A DNA stretch of 35,256 nt from an uncultured Rhodospirillales bacterium (GTDB taxonomy: Bacteria; Pseudomonadota; Alphaproteobacteria; Azospirillales; Azospirillaceae): NCBI GenBank assembly GCA_903927615.1, contig CAIYNU010000030.1:1-35256 (forward strand). The letters are read 5' to 3'. This document shows positions 25,299-33,759 of the stretch, piece by piece (the first letter of the stretch is position 1; each line of letters begins with the position of its first letter). The position numbers and the translations under genes were made by a program. The notes beneath the pieces were generated by a model that saw nothing but the letters and a program-made list of their open reading frames with translations, ran no database searches and was not told the DNA's origin.

Positions 25299-27982
25299 GG
25301 CGGGGGGCCCAGATAAATCGCCTGGACGCGCGTCGAGGCGCGCACCGCTGCGGGCGTGCCGTCGGCGACCACCTGCCCGTGGTTCAGCACCACCACCTGA
25401 TCGGCATGGCCAAAAACCACATCCATGTCATGCTCGGTAAACAGCACGGCCAGATTGAGCCGGTCCACCAGAGTCCGGACCAGGGCCATCAACGCCTGAC
25501 GCTCGTCGGGGGCCATGCCCGCGGTGGGTTCGTCCAGCAGCAGCAGGCGCGGCCGATGGGCCAGGGCCTGGGCCAGCTCCAGTCGCTTGAGGTCGCCGTA
25601 GGTGAGGGCCGCACACGGCCGGTCGGCCTGTTCGGCGAGGCCAACCGCGGCGAGCAGGGAGAGCGCCTGATGGCGGTAAAGCCTGGGGGCAGGGTGCCAG
25701 AGATGAAGCAGCCGCCGTCGGGAGGACAGCAGCACCAGTTGAACATTCTCCACCACCGAGAGGGAGCTGAAGGCCGCGGCGATTTGGAAGGTACGGCCGA
25801 CGCCTTGCCGCCACACCTGTTGGGGCGTCCGACCCAACAGTTCGACACCGTCAAGCCGGGCGCTGCCGCCATCGGCGCGCAGTTGGCCGCCCAGGAGATT
25901 GAAGCATGTGCTCTTGCCGGCGCCATTGGGGCCGATGAGTGCGGTCATCCGGCCGGTCCGGACGTGAAAGGTGACGCCCGCCACGGCGCGCAGGCCGCCG
26001 AAGGACTTGGTCAGGGCCGCCACTTGCAGCAAGGGGCCGTCGGCGACCAGGGACGTGACCCCCGGACCCCACCAGGGGGGGACGTCTTGGAATCCGTTCG
26101 GGCGTTGGGCAGCGGCGGGCGGGACGGGAACCGGCGGCGGCGACCCCGGCCGCCGAAGGCCGGTCAAGCCGCGCGGACAGGCCAGCACCAGTCCGATGAT
26201 GATCAGCCCCAACCAGAGCTGCCACAGATCGCTGTGGCGCATGATCTCGCCCTTGAGGCCCTGGAAGGCCCCCGCGCCCACCAGCGGCCCGGCCAGGGAC
26301 CCGAGGCCACCCAGGAGCACCATCACCAGTCCGTCCACCGAGGTGGTGACGCCCAGCACCGCCGGGAACACGCTACCCTTGGCGAAGGCCTGGAGCCCGC
26401 CGGCCAGACCGGCGGCGGTGCCCGCCACCACGAAGCCCAGCCATTGATGGCGGCGGACCGGAATTCCGATGCTGGCGGCGCGCCGTTCAGAGTCGCGGCC
26501 GGCACGCAGGGCCGCGCCGAACGGCGCGAAGGCCAGACGCCGGAGCGTCAGGATCGTGGTTGTCGCCAGCGCCAGGGTCAACCAGTAGAATCCGGCCCGG
26601 CTGGCGGCCCAGTCGGCCGGCCAGACGCCCAGGATGCCGTTGTCGCCGCCGGTCACGTCGGTCCACTGCATGGCCACCGACCAGAGAATCTCGGCGCAGG
26701 CCAGAGACAGCATGGCCAGGTAGACGCCGCTCCGGCGGACGCAAAACCAGCCGAACAGCGCCGCGCCCAAGGCCGCCGCCAGCACCGCCGCCGCCAGCGC
26801 CGGGATCATGGGCAGCGCGAAATGCCGTGTCGCCAGGGCGGCGCCGTAGGCCCCCAGGCCGAAATAGGCGGCATGGCCAAAAGACACCAGACCGGCAATC
26901 CCGATCAGGAAGTGCAGGCTCGCGGCAAACAAGCCAAGGATGGCAAGGTCGGTCAGCACGATCAGGCCATAGTCTCCGGTCCACCATGGCGCCGTCGCCA
27001 GGGCGGCCAGCAGCGTCAGACCCAGCACCCGGCCCCACCGTCCCGCCGCCGGCAGCGGTTCGGGCATCTGGCCGCCGTCGCCCGGATGCCCGGTCCGGTG
27101 CGCCCGGCCAAGCAGACCATGGGGCCGGACCACCAGCACCACCGCCATCACCAGGAACACCAGCACCAGCGTGATTTTGGGAAACAGCAGAATGCCGAAC
27201 GCCTGCAATTCTCCGATCAACAGCGCGGCCAGGAACGCCCCGGGAATGCTGCCCATGCCCCCGATCACCACCACCACGAACGCCTCGACGATGGTGGTCA
27301 GGCCCATATGCAGGGTCAGGGCCTCGCGCGGGACTTCCAAGGCGCCGCCAAGGCCGGCGAGGGCCGAGCCCAGCATCACCACCCCGGAAAACAGCCGGCC
27401 CTGGTCGATGCCCAGCACCGACATCATTTCGCGGTCTTCGGTGGCGGCCCGGACCTGGGTGCCCCAGCGGCTGCGGTAGAGCAGGAGCCACAGCAACCCC
27501 AGCACCAGCGGGCCGAGGGCGATCAGCACGAGATCATAAACCGGGAACGGCCGATCAAGGATGGTGACGAGTCCCGAAAAGCCGGGAACCCGGGGGCCAA
27601 GCAGGTCTTCGGGACCCCACAGCGCCAGCGTCGTGTCCTGAAGGACCAGAACCACGCCGAAGGTTGCGAGCAGGGAAAACAATTCGGGCGAGCGGTAAAG
27701 CCGGCGCAACAGCAACCGTTCCATCACCGCGCCGACCAGACCGACCGTGGCGGCGGCGGTCAAGACCGCCAGCCCGAAACCGGCCCCGCCGCCGGGCCAG
27801 CCGACCGCGCCGAGCCGCTGGGTCAGCGACCAGGCGAGGTAGGCGCCGAGCATGGTGAACGAGCCGTGGGCGAAATTGACGATGCGGGTGACGCCGAAGA
27901 TCAGCGACAGGCCGCTGGCCACCAGAAACAGCACCGATCCGGCGGCAAGGCCGCCCAGAAATTGGACGAGGAGAAAAGCCAT
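25295..27982 (-). CDS. LivH-LivM-LivG fusion: two permeases and an ATPase of a HAAT importer
   Basis: The protein has 895 residues in one uninterrupted frame. Residues 1-295 are a LivH-type permease (GLSLIFGVTRIVNFAHGSF, 24-42; GGMGSIPGAF, 241-250). Residues 315-610 are a LivM-type permease (GLVSFGHAAYFGLGAYGAAL, 364-383; GGLGSLAGPLVGA, 558-570). After a proline-rich linker (610-648), residues 650-895 are a LivG-type ATPase with Walker A GPNGAGKST (684-692), QIAAAFSSLSVVENV, LTYGDLKRLELAQAL, Walker B LLLLDEPTAGMAP and switch H851. These are usually three separate proteins. The ATG at 27982 has a weak ribosome-binding site; the frame upstream is open but overlaps the binding-protein gene. The substrate is probably an amino acid or related small molecule. 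Confidence 0.9.
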   Translation of the reverse strand: MAFLLVQFLGGLAAGSVLFLVASGLSLIFGVTRIVNFAHGSFTMLGAYLAWSLTQRLGAVGWPGGGAGFGLAVLTAAATVGLVGAVMERLLLRRLYRSPELFSLLATFGVVLVLQDTTLALWGPEDLLGPRVPGFSGLVTILDRPFPVYDLVLIALGPLVLGLLWLLLYRSRWGTQVRAATEDREMMSVLGIDQGRLFSGVVMLGSALAGLGGALEVPREALTLHMGLTTIVEAFVVVVIGGMGSIPGAFLAALLIGELQAFGILLFPKITLVLVFLVMAVVLVVRPHGLLGRAHRTGHPGDGGQMPEPLPAAGRWGRVLGLTLLAALATAPWWTGDYGLIVLTDLAILGLFAASLHFLIGIAGLVSFGHAAYFGLGAYGAALATRHFALPMIPALAAAVLAAALGAALFGWFCVRRSGVYLAMLSLACAEILWSVAMQWTDVTGGDNGILGVWPADWAASRAGFYWLTLALATTTILTLRRLAFAPFGAALRAGRDSERRAASIGIPVRRHQWLGFVVAGTAAGLAGGLQAFAKGSVFPAVLGVTTSVDGLVMVLLGGLGSLAGPLVGAGAFQGLKGEIMRHSDLWQLWLGLIIIGLVLACPRGLTGLRRPGSPPPVPVPPAAAQRPNGFQDVPPWWGPGVTSLVADGPLLQVAALTKSFGGLRAVAGVTFHVRTGRMTALIGPNGAGKSTCFNLLGGQLRADGGSARLDGVELLGRTPQQVWRQGVGRTFQIAAAFSSLSVVENVQLVLLSSRRRLLHLWHPAPRLYRHQALSLLAAVGLAEQADRPCAALTYGDLKRLELAQALAHRPRLLLLDEPTAGMAPDERQALMALVRTLVDRLNLAVLFTEHDMDVVFGHADQVVVLNHGQVVADGTPAAVRASTRVQAIYLGPPP

Positions 27983-28019
27983 GGCCCGCGCGCGCCCGGT
28001 GACCCTGCCTTGCCCCCGC

Positions 28020-29255
28020 TTAGTGTTGTGCCGCCGCGGGTCGCAGCGTCCGCACCTGTTCATCGGTGGGCAGGTAGGCGGCACCGTCGGCGTAATGCCA
28101 GTCGGCCATCGTACCGTGGCCGTCGGTCACCGCCACCCGGCCGACGAAAGCGCCCATGGTCGCCTGATGATCCAGCGCCCGGAAGCTGACCGGGCCGAAG
28201 GGGGAGGTCAGGGTGAGTCCGGCCAGCGCATCCACCACGGCTTCGGATTCGGTGGAACCGGCCTTGGTGATGGCGGCAGCGATCGCTTTAAAGGTGGTAT
28301 AACCGACCACCGACCCCAGCCGCGGCTCTTCGTGGAAGCGGGCGCGGTAGGCTTCGCGGAAGGCCTGATGCTCGGGGGTGGTCAATTGGGCGCCCGGATA
28401 GCCGGTGACGATCCAACCGGCGGGGGCTTCGTCCTTCAGCGGTTCCAGGTATTCGGGCTCGCCGGTGAGCAGACTGACCACGCTGCGGCCGGCAAAAAGT
28501 CCCCGCTGGGTGCCTTCGCGCACCAGCTTGGCCAGGTCGGCGCCGAACGTGACGTTGAACACGGCATCCGGTTCGGCCACGGCCAGTGCCTGTACGGTGG
28601 TTCCGGCCTCGATTCGGCCCAGCGCGGGCCATTGTTCGCCGACGAAGGTCACGTCCGGCCGTTTCTCGGTCAACAGGCGCTTGAACCATGCCACCGCCGA
28701 TTGTCCGTACTCGTAATTGGGCGCCACCGTGACCCAGCGTTTAGCCGGCAGCGCCGCCGCCTGTTCCACCAGCATGGCGGCTTGCATATAGGTGCTGGGA
28801 CGCAGGCGGAAGGTGTAGCGGTTGCCCTGACTCCAGGTCAGCGCATCGGACAGGGGCTCCGCCGCCAAAAAGGGAATCCGATTGTGCCGGGCGAAGTCCG
28901 CCACCGCCAGCCCGACATGGGAGAAGTAGGTGCCGGCCAATAGCGCCACCCGTTCACTGGCGACCAGTTCGCCGGCGACGCGGACGGCGTCGTCCGGGCG
29001 ACCGCCATCGTCGCGGGAAACCACCTCCAGCGGTCGGCCGCCCAACAGGCCACCGGCGGCATTGATTTCGGCGACGGCCAGTTCCCAGCCCTGGCGATAG
29101 GGCAGGGTGAAGGCCGGCAGACCGGTGTAGCTGTTGATTTCGCCAACTTTGATGGGGTCAACAGCACCCGGCCCGGCGGCCCGAGCCGTCGCCGCCGTCA
29201 ATGCAAGACATCCGACGAGACTCGCGCACGCGAGATAACGAAACAACTTGGTCAT
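28020..29255 (-). CDS. periplasmic substrate-binding protein of the HAAT importer
   Basis: The protein has 411 residues. A Sec signal peptide (about 1-29, ending TARA-AG) precedes a type I periplasmic-binding fold of the Leu/Ile/Val-binding group: PIKVGEINSYTG, YRQGWELAVAEINAAGG, LEVVSRDDGGRPDDAVRVA, GTYFSHVGLAVA, YGQSAVAWF. It delivers ligand to the LivHMG-LivF complex encoded 37 bases downstream. Ligand identity cannot be read; urea, amides and aromatic compounds are also handled by this family. The ATG at 29255 was preferred because the signal peptide begins directly after it; the open frame further upstream is not family-like. Confidence 0.88.
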   Translation of the reverse strand: MTKLFRYLACASLVGCLALTAATARAAGPGAVDPIKVGEINSYTGLPAFTLPYRQGWELAVAEINAAGGLLGGRPLEVVSRDDGGRPDDAVRVAGELVASERVALLAGTYFSHVGLAVADFARHNRIPFLAAEPLSDALTWSQGNRYTFRLRPSTYMQAAMLVEQAAALPAKRWVTVAPNYEYGQSAVAWFKRLLTEKRPDVTFVGEQWPALGRIEAGTTVQALAVAEPDAVFNVTFGADLAKLVREGTQRGLFAGRSVVSLLTGEPEYLEPLKDEAPAGWIVTGYPGAQLTTPEHQAFREAYRARFHEEPRLGSVVGYTTFKAIAAAITKAGSTESEAVVDALAGLTLTSPFGPVSFRALDHQATMGAFVGRVAVTDGHGTMADWHYADGAAYLPTDEQVRTLRPAAAQH

Positions 29256-29356
29256 GATAGCCCGCCGGTATCCGCTGAAAAGCCGGTCCGCGGCACGCTT
29301 CAATGCTGTCCGCGTATCACCAGTCTTAACAGATCCTGCCGGGAATGCGATGGATG

Positions 29357-29399
29357 GATTGGCGGGGGCGACAAAAACCGGTCCCCCAGCAAACCAATC
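29357..29399. other. two-part intergenic hairpin between the HTH gene and the transporter
   Basis: GATTGG/CCAATC (29357-29362, 29394-29399) encloses GGGGG/CCCCC. It lies in the 169-bp gap between the HTH gene and the binding-protein gene. An A8 run at 29403-29410 would be a T-run on the minus strand, but it lies upstream of this hairpin in transcription direction, so this is not a standard terminator. Confidence 0.3.
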
Positions 29400-29424
29400 T
29401 CCCAAAAAAAACACTCTCCCAGGG

Positions 29425-30171
29425 TCAGCGTTGGCGTGCGGCGCGGTGAGCCGGAACCGGAATCGGGCGCATCCCCTGTTCTTCGCGCCGGCTGGTGGAC
29501 AGATCGATTTCAATCCGGGCCAGCACTTTGCGCAAATCGTGGACGGCGTCATTCAAAGTCTGGACCGAAACCTCCCCTGGTCCCTGCCGCCAGCCGCGAT
29601 AGGCCACCAGACACGCCCGTGCGGTTTCCCGCAACCGGGCTTCGGTGGCGTCAACCGGTGGCGGCTGGTTTGGCCGGGCCGGGGGAGCATCTGCCCCCTG
29701 CGAACGGGGCGTTTCGGAGCCACCGCTTGCGGCGGCTGCGGCCGGCACCGGGGACACCGCCGGGGCCGGTTGACTCGCAGTCGGCGGGCTGCCGCCCACC
29801 GCGCCGTTTCCGGTTGGATTCGTGTCCGGCAGCGCAAGGGCCGGCCGGGGCGTGTTGCCCAAACGATTGGAAAGCGACAGTGTGTTGATGACGGGTGTGT
29901 TCATGATCGGTGTGTTCAGCAACGGCGCCGCGACCGGCTCGGGAGTCGGTTCGGCAATAGAATCGGTCGGCTCGACGCCGACGGCTTCAGCTTTGCGGAC
30001 GATGTAAGAAATCGCGCTCGGCGTGCAGTCAAACTCACGGGCAATGGCCGACAAAGTCGCTCCCGCCCGATGTCGTTGAAGAATCTGCGGCCATGCGGAC
30101 TGTGGAATTCGTCCGCGATGCCTTTTCGGTGATTCCGGCGAGTCCGACTCGTTGCCGGTTTCAGCGTTCAT
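29425..30171 (-). CDS. helix-turn-helix protein with repetitive, proline-rich linker
   Basis: The protein has 248 residues. A basic N-terminal block (KRHRGRIP) and a helix-turn-helix (about 22-62: WPQILQRHRAGATLSAIARE, then FDCTPSAISYIVRKAEA) look like a homeodomain-like/resolvase-type DNA-binding fold. The middle is low complexity, including three xxNTP-type pentapeptides (about 85-99) and an Ala/Pro-rich part. A C-terminal helical segment (about 175-225, EARLRETARACLVAYRGWRQ) may mediate oligomerisation. The ATG at 30171 has GAG upstream and was preferred to the ATG at 30207, which has no ribosome-binding site. It is upstream of and co-oriented with the transporter genes, so a regulatory link is possible but unproven. 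No family name was recognised. Confidence 0.68.
   Translation of the reverse strand: MNAETGNESDSPESPKRHRGRIPQSAWPQILQRHRAGATLSAIAREFDCTPSAISYIVRKAEAVGVEPTDSIAEPTPEPVAAPLLNTPIMNTPVINTLSLSNRLGNTPRPALALPDTNPTGNGAVGGSPPTASQPAPAVSPVPAAAAASGGSETPRSQGADAPPARPNQPPPVDATEARLRETARACLVAYRGWRQGPGEVSVQTLNDAVHDLRKVLARIEIDLSTSRREEQGMRPIPVPAHRAARQR
29881..29925 (-). repeat. three degenerate 15-bp repeats coding for xxNTP pentapeptides
   Basis: Three successive 15-base units each start GTGTT on the plus strand (29881, 29896, 29911) and encode LLNTP, IMNTP and VINTL on the minus strand. Short in-frame expansion within the HTH protein's linker is the likely origin. Confidence 0.5.
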
Positions 30172-30838
30172 GATGTCGCTCGGTTGCCAGAGTGTTGACC
30201 GTGTCATATCGAATTTGCTTAGTTATCCACCCTCGCGCACAAAGCCATAGCCGCCATGCTGATGGCGTCAGTCGAGGAGGGGTGTGGGACTTGCCAGCTA
30301 AGTATTGCTGTTGAAATCAGTAATACCATGCGCTCGACAAATTGCCAGCCCATTGTTAACCGAGGCCCTAAAAAAATAGCGGATTTCGCATCTGCCAGCG
30401 AGGCCTGCGGTCGGCGGGAGATAGCCATCGCCGATTTTAAAACAGGATCAGCCGGCGAAGCCTTGTAGATCCGAGTAGGTTGTAACCGAAGCGAGCGGGT
30501 TAACGCCGCTAACGTCCCTGGTGTGGTGGCAAGAGCAATTCTCGATTCGCAGTTTAGACCAGAATTTGGACCCAGGGTCTGAAAAAGGGTGGAAGCACGG
30601 TGGAAACGCGGCCGGGAGTCCAGAGTGACCCATGAAAACGGCGGCGGTGTGTCGGGCCTTGGCGACAGGCTTTTTTGTCTATTTTTTCGGCTACCGTTCG
30701 GATGGGCCTTGGGGTTAGGGTCGCCCTCAAACCGGATGACGCCGGTGCGGTCAGGAATCGTGGCACCGACAGGATCAATGGAGCTGGTGCCACGGACCGG
30801 GATTTGTCATCCGAGTCAAGACAGGGAGCCGGAGCTTC
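30172..30838. other. 667-bp intergenic region, divergent
   Basis: The first ~250 bases are less GC-rich than the flanks. No frame has a convincing product. A hairpin GCCT/AGGC followed by six T (about 30658-30676, plus strand) resembles a weak intrinsic terminator. No clear promoter for the glycosyltransferase cassette was found, though it must lie here. Confidence 0.35.
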
Positions 30839-31636
30839 GTGACCAAACCTGCGGCGCATCGGGAAGCGGTGCGATTGTCCATCGTCATCCCGGTCTTTAA
30901 CGAGGCCGATAACGTGTTGCCGCTGCTTGACGAGGTGGCGGCGGCGGTGGCTGGGCTCGGGCCTGCCGAGGTGGTGTTTGTCGATGACGGCAGTGACGAC
31001 GCCACCGTCGAGCGGTTGCAATCGCGGCTGAACGGGGGGGCTTTCAAGCCGCCGGCGGAACCGGGTGATGGACTTCGATTGCGCGTGGTCCGGCATCTTC
31101 GGCGGTCGGGGCAAAGTGCGGCGGTGCGGACCGGCGTCAAGGCGGCGCTGGGGCCATGGATTGCGACTCTTGACGGTGACGGCCAGAACGATCCCGCCGA
31201 CATTCCAAGCCTGTTGTCGGTGGTCGACAGCGGTTGCGCCAAAGACCAGCCCGGGGTCGGGCCGGCGTTGGTGGGTGGCGTGCGCGCCCGGCGGCGGGAC
31301 ACCCTGTCGAAAAGACTGGCGTCACGGTGTGCCAACCGCCTGCGACAGGCGTTGCTGCGGGATGGTGCGGTCGACACCGGCTGCGGATTAAAGCTGTTCC
31401 GGCGCGATGCTTTTCTGGAATTGCCGTTTTTTGGCGCCATGCATCGGTTTCTCCCGGCTTTGTTTCTGATGCATGGCCATCGGGTGACCTATGTTCCGGT
31501 CAATCATCGACCCCGCCGCCAGGGTGTCTCCAAGTATGGCAATCTGCGCCGGGCGCTGATCGGGCTGGTGGATCTGTTGGGGGTGTTCTGGCTGAAATGC
31601 CGGACGCCGATGCCGGCCCCTTGGGCCGAACTGTGA
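30839..31636 (+). CDS. family 2 glycosyltransferase (DPM1/ArnC-like)
   Basis: The protein has 265 residues of GT-A fold. SIVIPVFNEADNV (14-26), VVFVDDGSDD (45-54) and the metal-binding DGDGQNDP (112-119) are the signatures of polyprenyl-phosphate glycosyltransferases, which load a sugar on undecaprenyl or dolichyl phosphate. It lacks the two C-terminal membrane helices of ArnC/GtrB and is thus DPM1-like in length. The start is GTG at 30839 behind GGGAGCCGGAG. It begins a four-gene plus-strand cassette with a LAB_N protein, an ArnT-like transferase and a PAP2 phosphatase; it may make the lipid-linked sugar donor that the GT39 enzyme uses. Confidence 0.87.
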   Translation: MTKPAAHREAVRLSIVIPVFNEADNVLPLLDEVAAAVAGLGPAEVVFVDDGSDDATVERLQSRLNGGAFKPPAEPGDGLRLRVVRHLRRSGQSAAVRTGVKAALGPWIATLDGDGQNDPADIPSLLSVVDSGCAKDQPGVGPALVGGVRARRRDTLSKRLASRCANRLRQALLRDGAVDTGCGLKLFRRDAFLELPFFGAMHRFLPALFLMHGHRVTYVPVNHRPRRQGVSKYGNLRRALIGLVDLLGVFWLKCRTPMPAPWAEL

Positions 31637-31739
31637 CCGGCAGCAACCGGCCGGACAGAACAAGGTTGCGGAGTAGGCGGTTGCCATGGTGTCCTGGGTC
31701 TCGTGACATTTCCGGTGGCGACAGAGGCGGCGAGGTTCG

Positions 31740-32075
31740 ATGAGTTGGTTTCCTGACATATCTGTGACCGACGCGATTTGGATCGGGGTCGGTTTTGGTG
31801 GACAGTTCCTGTTCTCGATGCGCTTCCTGTATCAGTGGTTCAAAAGCGAACAGGTCAAACGAAGCGTCGTCCCCGAGGCTTTCTGGTATTTCAGCTTCTT
31901 AGGCGGCGTGACGCTGCTGGCCTATGCGGTCCATAAGCACGATCCCGTGTTCATCATCGGTCAGGCCAGCGGCCTGTTGATTTATGGTCGCAACATCTGG
32001 TTGATCTTGAATGAAAAGCGTCGCCAGGCTGAGGCGGTGACGGGTGGGGCGGTGACCGGCGCGGCGTCGTCGTGA
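31740..32075 (+). CDS. LAB_N (lipid A biosynthesis N-terminal) domain membrane protein
   Basis: The protein has 111 residues with about three membrane helices (10-28, 45-63, 70-90). It carries the LAB_N pattern: GQFLFSMRFLYQWFKSE (21-37), VVPEAFWYFSFLGGVTLL, and GQASGLLIYGRNIWLI (73-88). This domain occurs alone or fused to LpxB in envelope lipid loci; its biochemical role is not settled. It overlaps the next gene by four bases (GTGA), so the two are probably translated together. The gap of about 100 bases to the upstream glycosyltransferase has no clear terminator. Confidence 0.82.
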   Translation: MSWFPDISVTDAIWIGVGFGGQFLFSMRFLYQWFKSEQVKRSVVPEAFWYFSFLGGVTLLAYAVHKHDPVFIIGQASGLLIYGRNIWLILNEKRRQAEAVTGGAVTGAASS

Positions 32076-33757
32076 CCGCATCCGCAGCGGCGGTCGCCCC
32101 GGGCGCGGCACCGGCAGCCGGTCGCTTGCGCCCCTGGCAGTGGGGCGCGTTGCTGGTGTTGTGCCTGGCGTTGTATCTGCCGGGTTTCTTTACGCTGCCG
32201 CCGTTCGATCGCGACGAGGCGCGGTTTGCTCAGGCCACCCGCCAGATGGTGGCGAGTGGCGATTACGTCACCATTCGCTTTCAGGACGAAGCCCGGCTCA
32301 AGAAGCCGGTGGGCATTTACTGGTTGCAGGCCGCCAGTGTCCAGCTGTTGGGACCCGCCGACGGCTCTGAAATCTGGCCTTACCGGGTGCCGTCGTTGTT
32401 GGGGGCGATGCTGGCGGTTCTGGCCACCGCCTGGGCCGGAACGCGGCTGTTCGGTCCCGGCGTCGGCTTCGGCGCCGCGCTGGTGCTGGCCGGGTGCGTG
32501 GTGCTGGGGGTCGAGGCGCGCATGGCCAAGACCGACGCGGTGTTGCTGGCCACCGTGGTGCTGGCCCAGGGGGCGTTGGCCCGGCTGTGGCTGGACCGCG
32601 CGTCGAAAGAGCCGCCGGGATGGGGGCTGCCGCTGCTGTTCTGGGCGGCCTTGGGAGTCAGTCTTCTGATCAAGGGGCCGATCGGGCCGATGGTCAGTGC
32701 CCTGACGATCCTGACCTTGGGGGTGAGCGAACGCCGCTTCGGCTGGCTCGGGCGCTTGCGGCCGGGGCTGGGGCTGGCGGTGGTGGTGGTGGTGGCCGCG
32801 CCCTGGCTGATCGCCATTTCGATTGCGACACATGGTCAGTTCTTTGCCGAATCGTTGGGGCATGACCTGCTGGGCAAAGTGGCCTCGGGTCAGGAGGCCA
32901 AAGGCCTGCCGCCGGGCTATTTCCTCGGCACCTTCTGGATCACGTTCGCGCCGTTCGCACTGCCGGCGGCGCTGGCGGTGCCCTGGGTGTGGGCAAACCG
33001 GCGCGAGCCCGGGGTGATGTTCTGCCTGGCTTGGTTGATCCCAACCTGGCTGCTGTTCGAAGCGGTGCCGACCAAACTGTTGCACTACACCCTGCCCACC
33101 TTCCCGGCCATCGCCCTGTTGACCGTTCGTGCCGCTCAGGATCATTTCGGTCGGAGCGAGGCCGCGCCCCGGTGGCGGCTGTTCGGCGCGGCGGCGCTGG
33201 CGGCGGGGGCGGCGGCCCTGGTGTTGACCGGCGGAGTGGCGACGCTGCCTTGGCTGATTGATCACCGGTTGCTGACGGCCGGGCTGGTCGCGGCGGTGGC
33301 GGTGCCGGTGATGCTGGCGGTGGCCGGACTGTGGTGCTGGCAACGGCGGGAACGGCCGGCGTTGGCGCTGGCCCTGGCGGCCCTGGTGCTGTGGTCCGCC
33401 GCGACCTTTCAAGGGGTGTTGCCGCAGCTGGACGGCCTGTGGCTGAGCCGGCAGGCGGCGCTCCAGGTTACGGCGCTGCGGCCCTGTGCCACCACCACGG
33501 TGGTGACGGCCGACTATTCGGAGCCGAGTCTGGTTTTTCTGCTGGGCACCGACACCCGGACGGCGGGCGGCGACATCGCGGCCGATCATCTGCGGGCCGA
33601 TCCGGCCTGCGGGCTGGCCCTGGTCGAGGCGCGGGCCGAACCGCTGTTCCGGCACTCGTTGAACGGGTTGGCGGTGCGGCCGGTGGCGACCCTGACCGGC
33701 TTCAATTACTCCCGGGGCCGGCGGCAGACGCTGACCCTGTACCGGGCCGAGCCCTGA
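32072..33757 (+). CDS. ArnT-like family 39 glycosyltransferase
   Basis: The protein has 561 residues and about a dozen membrane helices. The first periplasmic loop holds DRDEARFAQ (46-54), and KKPVGIYWLQ follows (77-86), the standard signature of the ArnT/PMT GT-C group. These enzymes move a sugar from a polyprenyl phosphate to lipid A, protein or another glycolipid on the outer face of the inner membrane. KTDAVLLA, LIKGPIGP and the KLLHYTLPTFPA segment also fit. A soluble C-terminal part (about 455-561) follows the last helix. The start is GTG at 32072, overlapping the LAB_N stop. The donor is probably supplied by the GT2 enzyme of the same cassette; the sugar is unknown. Confidence 0.88.
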   Translation: MTASAAAVAPGAAPAAGRLRPWQWGALLVLCLALYLPGFFTLPPFDRDEARFAQATRQMVASGDYVTIRFQDEARLKKPVGIYWLQAASVQLLGPADGSEIWPYRVPSLLGAMLAVLATAWAGTRLFGPGVGFGAALVLAGCVVLGVEARMAKTDAVLLATVVLAQGALARLWLDRASKEPPGWGLPLLFWAALGVSLLIKGPIGPMVSALTILTLGVSERRFGWLGRLRPGLGLAVVVVVAAPWLIAISIATHGQFFAESLGHDLLGKVASGQEAKGLPPGYFLGTFWITFAPFALPAALAVPWVWANRREPGVMFCLAWLIPTWLLFEAVPTKLLHYTLPTFPAIALLTVRAAQDHFGRSEAAPRWRLFGAAALAAGAAALVLTGGVATLPWLIDHRLLTAGLVAAVAVPVMLAVAGLWCWQRRERPALALALAALVLWSAATFQGVLPQLDGLWLSRQAALQVTALRPCATTTVVTADYSEPSLVFLLGTDTRTAGGDIAADHLRADPACGLALVEARAEPLFRHSLNGLAVRPVATLTGFNYSRGRRQTLTLYRAEP

Positions 33758-33759
33758 TC

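Noticed and set aside
25379-28189. A ~930-codon plus-strand frame opposite the transporter fusion.
   Set aside because: It is a GC-driven shadow of the LivHMG gene, with His/Gln/Gly-rich sequence and no motif.
30632-30718. A 28-codon plus-strand frame (MKTAAVCRALATGFFVYFFG...) that could be a small membrane protein.
   Set aside because: It overlaps a possible terminator hairpin with T-run and has only a weak ribosome-binding site; too short to support.
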